Origin: Phytobacter ursingii
Lineage (GTDB): Bacteria > Pseudomonadota > Gammaproteobacteria > Enterobacterales > Enterobacteriaceae
Direction: 5' to 3'
Length of the DNA stretch: 64,000 nucleotides
Assembly (NCBI GenBank): GCA_901456055.1
Contig: CABDWT010000018.1
Span: 372,001 to 436,000, forward strand
Shown here piece after piece: positions 17,542 through 25,986 of this stretch (the first letter of the stretch is position 1; each line of letters opens with the position of its first letter). The translations under genes and the position numbers were made by a program. The notes under the pieces are model-generated. The model did not search any database. It was given only the letters and a program-made list of their open reading frames with translations, and was not told the origin of the DNA.

Positions 17542-20069
17542 ATCACTTCTCCATCACGCTTCGGCAGCGTTTTGATGCGTTTCGTCCATGCCCCGTCAAG
17601 GCGGGTGGTATCACTGATAAACGCCTGGGAGAGATCGGCGCGAAAAAGATTCGCCCCGCTAAAATTGGCCCCGCCAAGCTGACTTTTTTGCAGCAACGCC
17701 CCCATCAGGTTGGCATCGGTGAAATCGGTCTCGCGAAAATCGGTGCGCACAAACAGGCTTCCCATCAGGTTTGCCTGACCAAAGTGGCTGGCGCGGCAAT
17801 CCGCTTCGCTGAGATCGCAATTCTCCAGCTTCGCCAGGGTGAATTGCGCGCCGGCGAGCGGCGTCTGACGCAGGTTGCACTGGATGAGCGAAGCCTGGCG
17901 GAAGTCGGCGCCCGCTAAAGTACTTTCGGCCGCTATCGCGGTAGCGATTAAAGTGGCCCCGGCAAAACTCGCCTGTTCCGCCTGAGTCTGGACAAAAGAG
18001 CAGCTATCCAGCCGCGCGTCGCTAAACACGGCCGCCACCAGCACCGATTGCATAAAGGCGCATTTATGCAGCCGCGCACCGTGAAAATCGGGTTCTGCCA
18101 GGGTGAGCTCCATGAAGATGCAGCTGTCCAGCGAGGCATGATGGAAACGGCAGCGGCTCAGCCCGGTTTCGCGCAGCAGCAGTCCATCCAGGCTGGCGTT
18201 ATCAAAGATGCACGCCTCGAATAAGGCATTTTGTGTCTGCGTCTCTTTAAAGCGTGCACCGCTAAAATCGCTCTCCTGACACTGAGCAAGCGCCAGGCTC
18301 GCACCGGTAAAATCACATCGTTGTAATGAGGTGCGCTCAAATTGCGTCCGGGCAAGCATCGCCCCGGCAAAACAGGCGTCATCCAGCTTACTGTTGCGAA
18401 AATCAGCACATTCCAGCAGCGCCTTTGTGAAATTCGCGCCGCTGAGGTCCATACCGGAAAAGTCCGCGCCAGTGAGATCCATGCCGCTAAAATCCCCCCC
18501 TTGCGCAAGGGTACGCCCGGCACGCTGGCGGATGATCTGCGCAAGGTCCCCCGTCAGGCGCACGGCGGGAGGCTGTTGGGAAACCGCCGCCAGATACATC
18601 TGATGCAGCGCCTCGCTCGCCTGCTGGCGCTTTTTCTCACTCATCAGGTCGCTGTTGCGGTGAAGCATTTCCTGCATCCGATGCAGTGATTCCGGCCCGC
18701 GCGGCATTTGGTCATCCCTGTGCGGATACTTCGCTTCCATTTCGCGTTTGCGCTGCTCTGCGTCGGCCTGTATCTGCTGCGCCTGACGCTCCATCTTTTC
18801 CATAAACTCAGGCAATTCATCGAGCGCAGGCATGTCAGGCTCTTCGATGTTGTCGATCAGATCGCCAATGTCGCGCCCGTTTGCTTCCAGTCTTTCCCGG
18901 TACTGATCGCGCAGCAGCTTTTCGCGATTCTTTATGTTGTCGCGCATCGGGCTCGGCGTCTGTTGCATCTCACTGTCAAGCCACGGGCCGATAAGCGATT
19001 CCGGCAGCAGATCCTTTTCGCGAAACGCGAACAACGCCCCTTTTTCTTTATCCAGGCGCTGGCTGAGAACTTTGCGATAGTGGTTAACGGAACGGGTGGC
19101 GCCGTGTTTTTCGAGCGCAGGCATCAGGTGCAACACATCCGCCGCGTCGTCTTCATTTATGCGGATATGCCCCTGCCAGATAAGCACCATCTGCTCCAGA
19201 TGCGGGAAAAACCAGACGGTGGTTGCACGCAGGGATATCTCTTCAAACAGGGTCTCTTCCTGGCGCAACCGGCTGATAAAGCAGCGCGCATGCCAGGGCG
19301 GCAAGGTGCCTTCCTGCACAGGTTTTTGCGGGTGCATATTCCAGATGCGCCACGACGCCTGTTCAGGCAGGGTATCCCGGTCCCACCACTGGTCGGGACT
19401 GGCGGCATTAAACACCGTCCAGTCGATGTCGCGGGCAAAGCCGGGAAAATCGTTCTGCAACCAACCGGCGTCATAGTTTTTGCCCATACGGCGAAAGCGG
19501 CGCGGCCAGGTGAGATCAAGCGGCCCAAAGCTCGCAGGCTCCGGCTTTTGTTTTGGCGAGGTCATGCGCCCGTGGAGGGGTTCAATGTTCGGCAAGCGGT
19601 GGACGCTGTGTCCCTGATGATTTTCCGCACCAAATCCCATGCCATGCGGGTTTTCTTCACAGCCCGCGCCCCCCCAGGCGCGTGTCCAGTCCAGACGCAT
19701 ATCGGCAAAAGGCTGCGGCGAGGTCATTTTGCTACCTGACCAGAAACGGTCGCCAAACACCACCAGTGATTTACTGAGATTGTCGATATCCACCCGCGCC
19801 ATCACCGCCGTTTTTTCCTGCTGGTGGTGAGTATAGGCATACCCGGTGGCAAGGAATTCTGCGCGGGTTTTCGGCATCGCCATATCAATAACGCCGCCGC
19901 TGGTTTGCAGTTCACTGGCGGCAAGCTGCCAGAGCTCCATCTCCGGACGCAATGTCGGGGTCTCGCCCATATCGGTCAGCGCCATCACCGACACGCCAAG
20001 ATGATTCTTACCCTGCCAACGAAAGGGGCGATGGAGTACGCTCAGGCGCAAGGGTTTAATAATCTTCAT
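17538..20069 (-). CDS. DUF2169 plus pentapeptide-repeat protein, T6SS effector adaptor
   Basis: An 843-residue two-part protein. Residues 1-~330 form a DUF2169 domain (start MKIIKPLRLSVLHRPF, then WGGAGCEENPHGMGF). Residues ~380-490 are charged and probably coiled-coil (EKMERQAQQIQADAEQRKRE). Residues ~515-843 are pentapeptide repeats (GADFSGMDLSGANF). The DUF2169 protein of Agrobacterium tumefaciens (Atu3641) is an adaptor needed for the Tde2/VgrG2 effector-PAAR complex, so an adaptor role is likely here. No toxin motif is seen. It lies directly downstream of the small membrane-protein array. Confidence 0.9.
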   Translation of the reverse strand: MKIIKPLRLSVLHRPFRWQGKNHLGVSVMALTDMGETPTLRPEMELWQLAASELQTSGGVIDMAMPKTRAEFLATGYAYTHHQQEKTAVMARVDIDNLSKSLVVFGDRFWSGSKMTSPQPFADMRLDWTRAWGGAGCEENPHGMGFGAENHQGHSVHRLPNIEPLHGRMTSPKQKPEPASFGPLDLTWPRRFRRMGKNYDAGWLQNDFPGFARDIDWTVFNAASPDQWWDRDTLPEQASWRIWNMHPQKPVQEGTLPPWHARCFISRLRQEETLFEEISLRATTVWFFPHLEQMVLIWQGHIRINEDDAADVLHLMPALEKHGATRSVNHYRKVLSQRLDKEKGALFAFREKDLLPESLIGPWLDSEMQQTPSPMRDNIKNREKLLRDQYRERLEANGRDIGDLIDNIEEPDMPALDELPEFMEKMERQAQQIQADAEQRKREMEAKYPHRDDQMPRGPESLHRMQEMLHRNSDLMSEKKRQQASEALHQMYLAAVSQQPPAVRLTGDLAQIIRQRAGRTLAQGGDFSGMDLTGADFSGMDLSGANFTKALLECADFRNSKLDDACFAGAMLARTQFERTSLQRCDFTGASLALAQCQESDFSGARFKETQTQNALFEACIFDNASLDGLLLRETGLSRCRFHHASLDSCIFMELTLAEPDFHGARLHKCAFMQSVLVAAVFSDARLDSCSFVQTQAEQASFAGATLIATAIAAESTLAGADFRQASLIQCNLRQTPLAGAQFTLAKLENCDLSEADCRASHFGQANLMGSLFVRTDFRETDFTDANLMGALLQKSQLGGANFSGANLFRADLSQAFISDTTRLDGAWTKRIKTLPKRDGEVI

Positions 20070-20079
20070 CCGTAATACC

Positions 20080-20472
20080 TTATTCGCCTAATATGAGTGG
20101 CCGATCGTACAACGCAATTCTTTTCGGATCGTTGGGATCGTATTTAATGGTGGTGCCATTACCAACTTTAAAACGTTCTCTTTCTTCAAAGTTTAGCGAT
20201 GTATAAAAGCTTGCCTGCACATCCAGTCCTTCACGGGTTTTGAAGTTTACCGTCATCAAATAAACAGGATTTTCTGCATCCCACATCCCCGTTTGCCTGG
20301 CAACAATAATGTCCGCATTGGCACCAATACCGGTTTTAAGCACTGATGCTTGCTTAAAGGAGTCTTTAATATAAACAATAAGGTTATCGCGCAAGCTAAG
20401 GTAATTAAGATAAAAGACGGCTGAAAATATCCCAATAGGCAGCAGATACCAGTAAGTGTCAAAAAATTCCAT
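20080..20472 (-). CDS. small membrane-anchored protein (array member D1)
   Basis: A 130-residue protein with an N-terminal hydrophobic helix (about 7-27) and a soluble beta-rich domain. It clearly matches the protein at 22851-23243: shared MTVNFKTREG / ITVKFKTREG, GNGTTIKYDP and RPLILGE-D ends. The fold resembles DUF3592-like membrane proteins with an OB/SH3-like domain, but that is a guess. Ten bases separate it from the DUF2169 gene. Function unknown; a T6SS immunity or accessory role is inferred only from position. Confidence 0.7.
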   Translation of the reverse strand: MEFFDTYWYLLPIGIFSAVFYLNYLSLRDNLIVYIKDSFKQASVLKTGIGANADIIVARQTGMWDAENPVYLMTVNFKTREGLDVQASFYTSLNFEERERFKVGNGTTIKYDPNDPKRIALYDRPLILGE

Positions 20473-20532
20473 TTATTTGGACCTTTCGTGTATACGCAGA
20501 GTGATTTCCAGAATAAAAGAAAGCATAAAAGC

Positions 20533-20922
20533 TTAGTCAAACACGCTTATTACTGCCATCCGTGGAGGGTTATCATCACTGTGCTTTACCGTCAGGGTTA
20601 AGCCTTTTTTCAGTCTATGAATATCATTGGATTTGACAGCGACATGGGCACGGTGTTTTTTCCTCTTGTTACCGAGATCTGCAAAGAAGTGGCATTCATA
20701 AAGAGAATACTCGCCACGCGTCGTACCTGTTCGTAACCAGGACTCCAGAGGAACATGCATGATTTTTCCGGCCCACTCCTCACGTGATACCCAGTCGCGG
20801 AGTAACCGCATTTGTATCCCATACTGCCTGAATGACACAACGGCAAACCACAGTCCCGCAAGGGTGATAATCAATCCAGAGATAAAGAAAGGGTCACTCA
20901 TAACATTGATAAGAATGTTCAT
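20533..20922 (-). CDS. small membrane-anchored protein (array member C)
   Basis: A 129-residue protein from the ATG at 20922 (an in-frame TTG at 20949 is possible). One hydrophobic helix (about 9-30) precedes a soluble domain with DWVSREEWAGKI, HRLKKGLTLTVKHSDDNPPR and MAVISVFD. It is a diverged relative of the proteins at 21460-21846 and 22345-22731 (KYWLSRDKWQGE, LKKGMPIxIKYQG, AVLSM). It keeps the array's order, but its partner of the A2/B2 kind is missing and decayed DNA lies upstream. Confidence 0.68.
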   Translation of the reverse strand: MNILINVMSDPFFISGLIITLAGLWFAVVSFRQYGIQMRLLRDWVSREEWAGKIMHVPLESWLRTGTTRGEYSLYECHFFADLGNKRKKHRAHVAVKSNDIHRLKKGLTLTVKHSDDNPPRMAVISVFD

Positions 20923-20958
20923 AGGGAACTTGTTTTCATGGCCAACCAATTTACCATT

Positions 20959-21074
20959 TTATTGATGCACAATCGCATACAGCCAGATGTTTTCTTTATT
21001 GCCATCTCAAGGGCCAGGCTGCACGCCAGGAACCTTTTCAGCGCCTTTGCAACCAATAATTTTATTAAAATCAT
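20959..21074 (-). pseudogene. coding relic between array genes (uncertain)
   Basis: One minus-strand frame reads DDFNKIIGCKGAEKVP, GVQPGP, TGA, then DGNKENIWLYAIVHQ and TAA. The protein-like composition on both sides of the TGA suggests the end of a decayed gene (TGG to TGA). A competing 51-codon ORF (21074 down to about 20920) starts and ends in ATGA overlaps with its neighbours and could be real instead. Both readings are weak. Confidence 0.3.
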
Positions 21075-21463
21075 CGCCGACGACGTTTTAAAGATGCATT
21101 CTCTATTTCCATAATAACTTGAGACGGATTATCTTTATTGTACGTAACATCAAAAAACTTCCCTATTTGATATTGTCTTAAATCAGAAGTATAAATAACC
21201 GCACTTCCTGTTCCAAGGATATCAACACCCTCATCAGTGGTAAATTTGTAATGTAGTTTAATATTTGTATAGTCTGAAATTTTTCCAGTATAGGCTTCAA
21301 CATTCAAGATTTCAGCCTGTGCAAGCACGCCATTTTTACGGATAATGGATTTTAATTTTGCATTCCTGATATCTCTGATAAGCAAAGACACAATAACACA
21401 GGCAAATAAAACCGGGACGGTGAACATAATGACGTCATTAACAATTCTCATATTTATCATCAA
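21071..21463 (-). CDS. small membrane-anchored protein (array member B2)
   Basis: A 130-residue protein with N-terminal helix MFTVPVLFACVIVSLLI and a soluble domain. Residues 1-~35 closely match member A2 at 21962-22348 (MMINMR..., VIVSLLIRD), whereas the soluble domain is nearly unrelated in sequence. It overlaps the upstream gene by 4 bases (ATGA), as A2 does with A1. It ends ASLKRRRR. Function unknown. Confidence 0.7.
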   Translation of the reverse strand: MMINMRIVNDVIMFTVPVLFACVIVSLLIRDIRNAKLKSIIRKNGVLAQAEILNVEAYTGKISDYTNIKLHYKFTTDEGVDILGTGSAVIYTSDLRQYQIGKFFDVTYNKDNPSQVIMEIENASLKRRRR

Positions 21464-21846
21464 TGCTCAGCTTGCATGCTCAGTACTGCTATTTTCTTTG
21501 GCGGAACACCCTGATATTTAATCATAATGGGCATCCCTTTTTTAAGGTGGGGGATTTCAGATACGTTTAGCGCGGCAGCCGCTTTATATTGTTTCACCCT
21601 ACCCTCCAGATTTGCATCAAAGGTAACGATAAAGAAAAGATCAAAGTTATGCATTGTGGAAGTCTGTTTCCATTCCCGCAATGTCGCCGTCGTCACCTCA
21701 CCTTGCCACTTGTCTCTCGATAACCAGTACTTAATTTCCATAACATCAGTTTTTTGTCCCTTTAATCCTCTCAGGCAAACAAAGATAAAAACCAGCATCA
21801 CGCTCAGTGCTATTAAATTTGAATATTCTGATAAAGCAGTCATCAT
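21460..21846 (-). CDS. small membrane-anchored protein (array member B1)
   Basis: A 128-residue protein with helix LIALSVMLVFIFVCLRGL and a soluble domain (EIKYWLSRDKWQGE, KKGMPIMIKYQGVPPKK, VLSMQAEH). It is about 85-90 percent identical to A1 at 22345-22731 by eye, exactly 885 bases away, including the upstream leader GGACTCGATAAGCATTGGCT. Partner of B2 in a translationally coupled pair. No recognised family. Confidence 0.72.
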   Translation of the reverse strand: MMTALSEYSNLIALSVMLVFIFVCLRGLKGQKTDVMEIKYWLSRDKWQGEVTTATLREWKQTSTMHNFDLFFIVTFDANLEGRVKQYKAAAALNVSEIPHLKKGMPIMIKYQGVPPKKIAVLSMQAEH

Positions 21847-21961
21847 CTGGACTCGATAAGCATTGGCTATTTATGCCAATTTGATTTATTCATTGAATAT
21901 ATTACCTTATCGATTTGTGGGTAAGCCGCTTAGCTAACCATGGTTTTTCCCACAATGATAA

Positions 21962-22348
21962 TCAGCGACGTTTCAGAAGAGGGTTTGGAATATCCACGAT
22001 CACTTTTTCAGGTTCTTTTCTCGAATATCTTAAAGCAATGGCTTCACTGGGCTGATATTTATTGATACTCATTACATCAATTACCGCATCAGCTTTACCA
22101 CTGATTTTTTTACCCGTCTCACTCTCATAGTCAAAACTTACCGTGATGTTAATAAACCCTGAGTTCCCGCCAGAGCGACTGGATACATCAGTGATAACCC
22201 CCGTAGTATTGACGCCATCCGCCGCTATCCCCTCTTTGATTTTCTTATTTTTGGCATCCCTGATGAGCAAAGACACAATAACATAGGCAAAGAAAGCCAG
22301 GACGGTGAATACGATGACATCTGTAACATATCTCATATTTATCATCAA
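21962..22348 (-). CDS. small membrane-anchored protein (array member A2)
   Basis: A 128-residue protein with helix VIVFTVLAFFAYVIVSLLI and a soluble domain (GVITDVSSRSGGNSGF, YSRKEPEKVIVDIPN). Its first ~35 residues match B2, while the rest does not, which suggests domain exchange or strong diversifying change after duplication. It is coupled to A1 by a 4-base ATGA overlap. The domain style resembles DUF3592-like proteins; not assigned. Confidence 0.7.
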   Translation of the reverse strand: MMINMRYVTDVIVFTVLAFFAYVIVSLLIRDAKNKKIKEGIAADGVNTTGVITDVSSRSGGNSGFINITVSFDYESETGKKISGKADAVIDVMSINKYQPSEAIALRYSRKEPEKVIVDIPNPLLKRR

Positions 22349-22731
22349 TGCTCAGCTTGCATGCTCAGTACCGCCATTTTCTTTGGCGGAACACCCTGAT
22401 ATTTAATCACAATGGGCATCCCTTTTTTAAGCTGGGGGATTTCAGATACGTTTAGCGCGGCAGCCGCTTTATATTGTTTCACCCCACCCTCCAGATTTGC
22501 ATCAAAGATAACAATAAAGAAATAATCAAAATTATGCGTTGTGGAAGTCTGTTTCCACTCGCGCAATGTTGCCGTCGTCGCCTCGCCCTGCCATTTATCT
22601 CTCGATAACCAGTATTTTATTTCTGTAACATCTTCTTTTTGCCCCTTCAATCCCTTAAGGCAGATAAAAATAAAAACCAGCATCACGCCCAGCGCTATTA
22701 GATTTGAATATTCTGAAAAAGTAGTCATCAT
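22345..22731 (-). CDS. small membrane-anchored protein (array member A1)
   Basis: A 128-residue protein, near-copy of B1 at 21460-21846 and distant relative of member C. One hydrophobic helix (LIALGVMLVFIFICL, about 11-26) and a soluble domain with KYWLSRDKWQGEATT and LKKGMPIVIKYQGVPPKKM. First gene of the upstream duplicated pair. No known family recognised. Confidence 0.72.
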   Translation of the reverse strand: MMTTFSEYSNLIALGVMLVFIFICLKGLKGQKEDVTEIKYWLSRDKWQGEATTATLREWKQTSTTHNFDYFFIVIFDANLEGGVKQYKAAAALNVSEIPQLKKGMPIVIKYQGVPPKKMAVLSMQAEH

Positions 22732-22850
22732 CTGGACTCGATAAGCATTGGCTATCTATGACAATTTTTATTCATTGAATATATAAACCATGTAAATGCA
22801 TAAAGAAACATACCAAATTAAAAGCAGAAATTCAGAATATCACTGTCGCG

Positions 22851-23243
22851 CTAGTTATCACCCAAAATCAATGGTCTGTCATAGATGGCGATGCGTTTCG
22901 GATTTTTTGGATCGTATTTTATGGTCGTGCCATTTCCTGCCTTAAAACGATCAATTTCTTCAAAAGTAAGCGGTCTCAAGATACTGGCTTCAAACTCATC
23001 CCCTTCCCGAGTTTTGAATTTAACCGTTATCCGATAGACAGGCTTCCCACCATCCCACATGGAAGTTTGTTGGGCCGCAACAATATCCGCATTAACTGCG
23101 ATTCCTTTTTTCATTACCGAATCTTGCATTGCCCCATTCTTTATGAGTGGTATAAAACTCTCTCGCAAGTCACGAACAACGACAATAATCACAAATATGC
23201 AAGCGGCAAATAAAACATAAAACCACTTTGAACTAAATTCCAC
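22851..23243 (-). CDS. small membrane-anchored protein (array member D2)
   Basis: A 130-residue protein directly behind vgrG2 (15-base gap). N-terminal helix FYVLFAACIFVIIVVV (about 8-23), then a soluble domain matching D1 at 20080-20472 (AxIVAAQQTSMWD, FKTREGDEFEAS, GNGTTIKYDPKNPKRIA). D-type members therefore bracket the array at both ends. Function unknown; its place after vgrG2 links the array to that spike. Confidence 0.7.
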   Translation of the reverse strand: MEFSSKWFYVLFAACIFVIIVVVRDLRESFIPLIKNGAMQDSVMKKGIAVNADIVAAQQTSMWDGGKPVYRITVKFKTREGDEFEASILRPLTFEEIDRFKAGNGTTIKYDPKNPKRIAIYDRPLILGDN

Positions 23244-23258
23244 TTCTATCTCCCGATC

Positions 23259-25517
23259 TTAAACAAACATGGTTAATAATTTGGAACTCCAGTGTAACGC
23301 ACCTGATGTAACCAATGCTTTTATTTGTGTAACCTCCATCGGAGAGTTTTTACTTTCAAATGTTTTGTGACTAAAAGAAATAACGTTGCGACTTACTGCT
23401 GTATGGGTCCAACCAACAGAAGCGGTTTTAATATCCATTGCAAACCCAGTCAAACTTTCCGATGCACCAGTGACGCTTGCACTATTTCCTGTTAACGTTT
23501 CTTTAAAGCCGGCTATCGTATAAGACGATTTTGGTGCGTCAAGATTAATATTAGTCGCACTTTTTAACGTAATATCATGTGGGCTAGTAATGGTAATCGT
23601 ACCAGAATTAACGTTCTGCTCCCAATTACCGGAGTTCACATTGATGATCACCCCACCGGTAATGGTCTCCGCTTGCCCTCCCTGAATAACGGTTTCAAGG
23701 CCATTATCAATTCGCTGCATGAATTTACCCGTCACATGCTGCAATTCATCACCAGTAATCTCAGTGGTACGTCCACCTTTCACCGTTACTGCATCACCTC
23801 CGCTGGTGATATCAAGTTTGCGCCCTTTCTGTATTGTCGTGGTCTCACCACCATTAAACGTACTGGTCACAGCGTTGGTCACTGTTGTATTCCAGATATC
23901 CTGATACGTAAGGCTTACCGCTCCTGTAACAGTGTCCGTCTGAGTCTTTTTGATCGTCGTCGCCCGGTTACCGTCGATATTGACCGTCTGATCATTCTCG
24001 ACCGACACCATCATGTCTTTCTCGGAGTGCATCTGCACCGATTCATTACCCGGACTGTCTTCAAAAAACAGGAAGCTGGCATTATCGATGCTGCCATCCT
24101 TGCTGCGGGTCATAAAGCCCATGCGGGTGGCATCGCCGGGCAGATCCCACGGCGGCATACTGGCTTCGTTATAAACACGCCCGGTAATAATGGGTCTGTC
24201 CGGGTCACCGTTAATAAAATCGACCACCACTTCATCGCCGACACGCGGGATCTGCACGCCGCCAAAGCCTTGACCTGCCCAGGCGCTGGAAACACGCACC
24301 CAGCAAGAGCTGGTATCGTCGCCTTTTGCCTGCCTGTCCCAGTGAAACTTCACCTTCACCCGACCATAGCGATCGGTCCAGATACTTTCTCCCTGCGGAC
24401 CGACGACTTTCGCAGTCTGCGGCCCATAGGTACGCGGCCAGGCCGTTTTTTGCGCCGGACGGTATGTGACCGACGAAGGAATGACCGTGAAATCAATACG
24501 GTGCATTGTTTCCGTCCCCCCACCGCTGGCGTAGGCATTCTCTTCCAGCCAGTAGTTGGCTTCGGTGGTCAGGTATTCCGCGTTATCGCTGAAAAAGGGG
24601 GCGTTATAAAGGGTAAAAGTATGTCCTGGCGCGATACCCAGCGCGGTGGCACTACCCTGTATCTGCTGGTGCTCAACCTGCCAGCGTTCCTGATGAATGC
24701 GGGCATAGAATTCACCGTGTCCATGGTCAACAAAGCGTCCCGGCCAGTCATAAACGTTAATGCTGCCGGGTTCTGGCGAGTTCGGATTCTGGCGCGCCTG
24801 AAACAGCCAGGCATTCGGCTTGCGGAAATCATAATCATCCAGGCTGTAGATCCCCGGCGTCACGCTGTCGGTCAGCGCCCACTGGCTGATCCCCTCTTCA
24901 TCGGTGCTGCCGCCGGATGGCGTCACATGGTAGGGAATGGATTCATAACCGGCAAACGGTTGATGCTGGCTGGCGGCATCGGTCAGCACCATGACGTGCC
25001 GACCGGATTCATGACGGAAGAAGTAGCTGATGCCCTCCAGTTCCATCAGGCGGCTGATAAAGTCGAAACTGCTCTCCTGATACTGTACGCAGTAATCCCA
25101 GACGCGGTAACTCTCGCTCAGTTTGTCTTCAACATTAACCTTACTTTCAGAAAGCAGGGTCTTGACGATTTGCGGTACCGTCTGCCCCTGGAAGATGCGC
25201 AGGTTACGGTCGCGCTGCATCGGCCACAAGTCGGATTCAACATTAAGCTGGTAGACCGCATAACGGGTACCGGACAGCTCCACGGCGCTGACCGCCACAC
25301 GGGTCACTTTGCCGTTCAGGTATCTTGGCGTCGTCATATCCTGCCCGGGAATGGTAACAGTGACGGATTTCCCCAGCAGCTGGCTGCGGTCCATTCGCGC
25401 ATCGGTGCCCAGCAGCGTCAGGCCAAGCGCGTAAGGTTCTGACAGCGCTTCACGCCCTGATAGTTTCCAGAACAGTAGCCCGTCTACGGGGAGCTGTACG
25501 GTAATACGATTGTGCAT
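23259..25517 (-). CDS. vgrG: T6SS spike protein VgrG (copy 2)
   Basis: A 752-residue VgrG from the ATG at 25517 (MHNRITVQLPVDG), the position equivalent to copy 1; the open frame runs further up to 25559. Base and OB-fold parts are nearly identical to copy 1, including PRVGDEVVVDFINGDPDRP. From about residue 460 the sequences differ: copy 2 has a longer beta-helix with repeated TxxIxGG-like turns (NGLETVIQGGQAETITGGV) and a unique end (SGALHWSSKLLTMFV). It precedes the membrane-protein array and the DUF2169/DUF4150 module and most likely carries that PAAR-like tip. Confidence 0.95.
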   Translation of the reverse strand: MHNRITVQLPVDGLLFWKLSGREALSEPYALGLTLLGTDARMDRSQLLGKSVTVTIPGQDMTTPRYLNGKVTRVAVSAVELSGTRYAVYQLNVESDLWPMQRDRNLRIFQGQTVPQIVKTLLSESKVNVEDKLSESYRVWDYCVQYQESSFDFISRLMELEGISYFFRHESGRHVMVLTDAASQHQPFAGYESIPYHVTPSGGSTDEEGISQWALTDSVTPGIYSLDDYDFRKPNAWLFQARQNPNSPEPGSINVYDWPGRFVDHGHGEFYARIHQERWQVEHQQIQGSATALGIAPGHTFTLYNAPFFSDNAEYLTTEANYWLEENAYASGGGTETMHRIDFTVIPSSVTYRPAQKTAWPRTYGPQTAKVVGPQGESIWTDRYGRVKVKFHWDRQAKGDDTSSCWVRVSSAWAGQGFGGVQIPRVGDEVVVDFINGDPDRPIITGRVYNEASMPPWDLPGDATRMGFMTRSKDGSIDNASFLFFEDSPGNESVQMHSEKDMMVSVENDQTVNIDGNRATTIKKTQTDTVTGAVSLTYQDIWNTTVTNAVTSTFNGGETTTIQKGRKLDITSGGDAVTVKGGRTTEITGDELQHVTGKFMQRIDNGLETVIQGGQAETITGGVIINVNSGNWEQNVNSGTITITSPHDITLKSATNINLDAPKSSYTIAGFKETLTGNSASVTGASESLTGFAMDIKTASVGWTHTAVSRNVISFSHKTFESKNSPMEVTQIKALVTSGALHWSSKLLTMFV

Positions 25518-25730
25518 AAGGTTAATTCCGTTACAAAAAGCATGAAGAACCAGGTGCAATCATTAATTATCGTGCCCGAGCGACAAATATAATCAACCAG
25601 TCAGTCTGTGAGGATATTACAAAAGTGGGCGATGGCTACCGCTTTGCCTGTTAATTACTATCAGCAAAGGGCAACAGGCACTTATTTTAGGAAAATTCCT
25701 GGCGAATATGACAACATAGCGCAATGGCAA

Positions 25731-25970
25731 TTAAACGAAATGGATCACCATTTGTGAGCCTGCCGTTTTTTTAATCGCCTCATCCATATATTGCTGTTTT
25801 ATTTCATCAGTGAGTGGTGTTTTTTCATGCGGCGGTTCAAACTGCTGCATGCTGTTTATCTCGGCGTAAAAACCACCGATAACCCTCTCCCCTTGCGCTT
25901 TAATTTTCCTGCCATCCCTATCCAGAATTACATAGGAACTCGTTCCGGTAATGTTCATTATTGCGGTCAT
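25731..25970 (-). CDS. Imm74-like orphan immunity protein
   Basis: A 79-residue protein from the ATG at 25970 (a second ATG at 25958 also fits), 16 bases behind the Eag gene. The sequence ITGTSSYVILDRDGRKIKAQGE, GGFYAEINSMQQFEPPHE and the end MVIHFV resembles, from memory, the Imm74 immunity family (DGRxI..GE, WEPPH-like motif). The open frame extends upstream to 26078 but that part overlaps the Eag gene in another frame. No toxin gene adjoins it, so it looks like a leftover or a guard against rivals' toxin. Confidence 0.6.
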   Translation of the reverse strand: MTAIMNITGTSSYVILDRDGRKIKAQGERVIGGFYAEINSMQQFEPPHEKTPLTDEIKQQYMDEAIKKTAGSQMVIHFV

Positions 25971-25986
25971 GTCGACGTTCCAGGCA

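Larger units (their letters stand above)
21071..22760. repeat. 885-bp tandem duplication of a two-gene unit
   Basis: Gene pair B1/B2 (21846 to 21071) repeats pair A1/A2 (22731 to 21962) with a constant offset of 885 bases at the starts of both genes. The leader before each first gene (CATCTGGACTCGATAAGCATTGGCTAT, quoted only in part: positions 21843-21870 and 22728-22755) is nearly identical. Similarity is high across the first gene and first third of the second, then drops sharply. Confidence 0.85.

Noticed and set aside
18708-19739. 343-codon plus-strand ORF
   Set aside because: Antisense to the DUF2169 protein; low similarity to anything expected.
23577-25442. 621-codon plus-strand ORF
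   Set aside because: Entirely antisense to vgrG2 and mirrored in part antisense to vgrG1; the minus-strand product is a clear VgrG.
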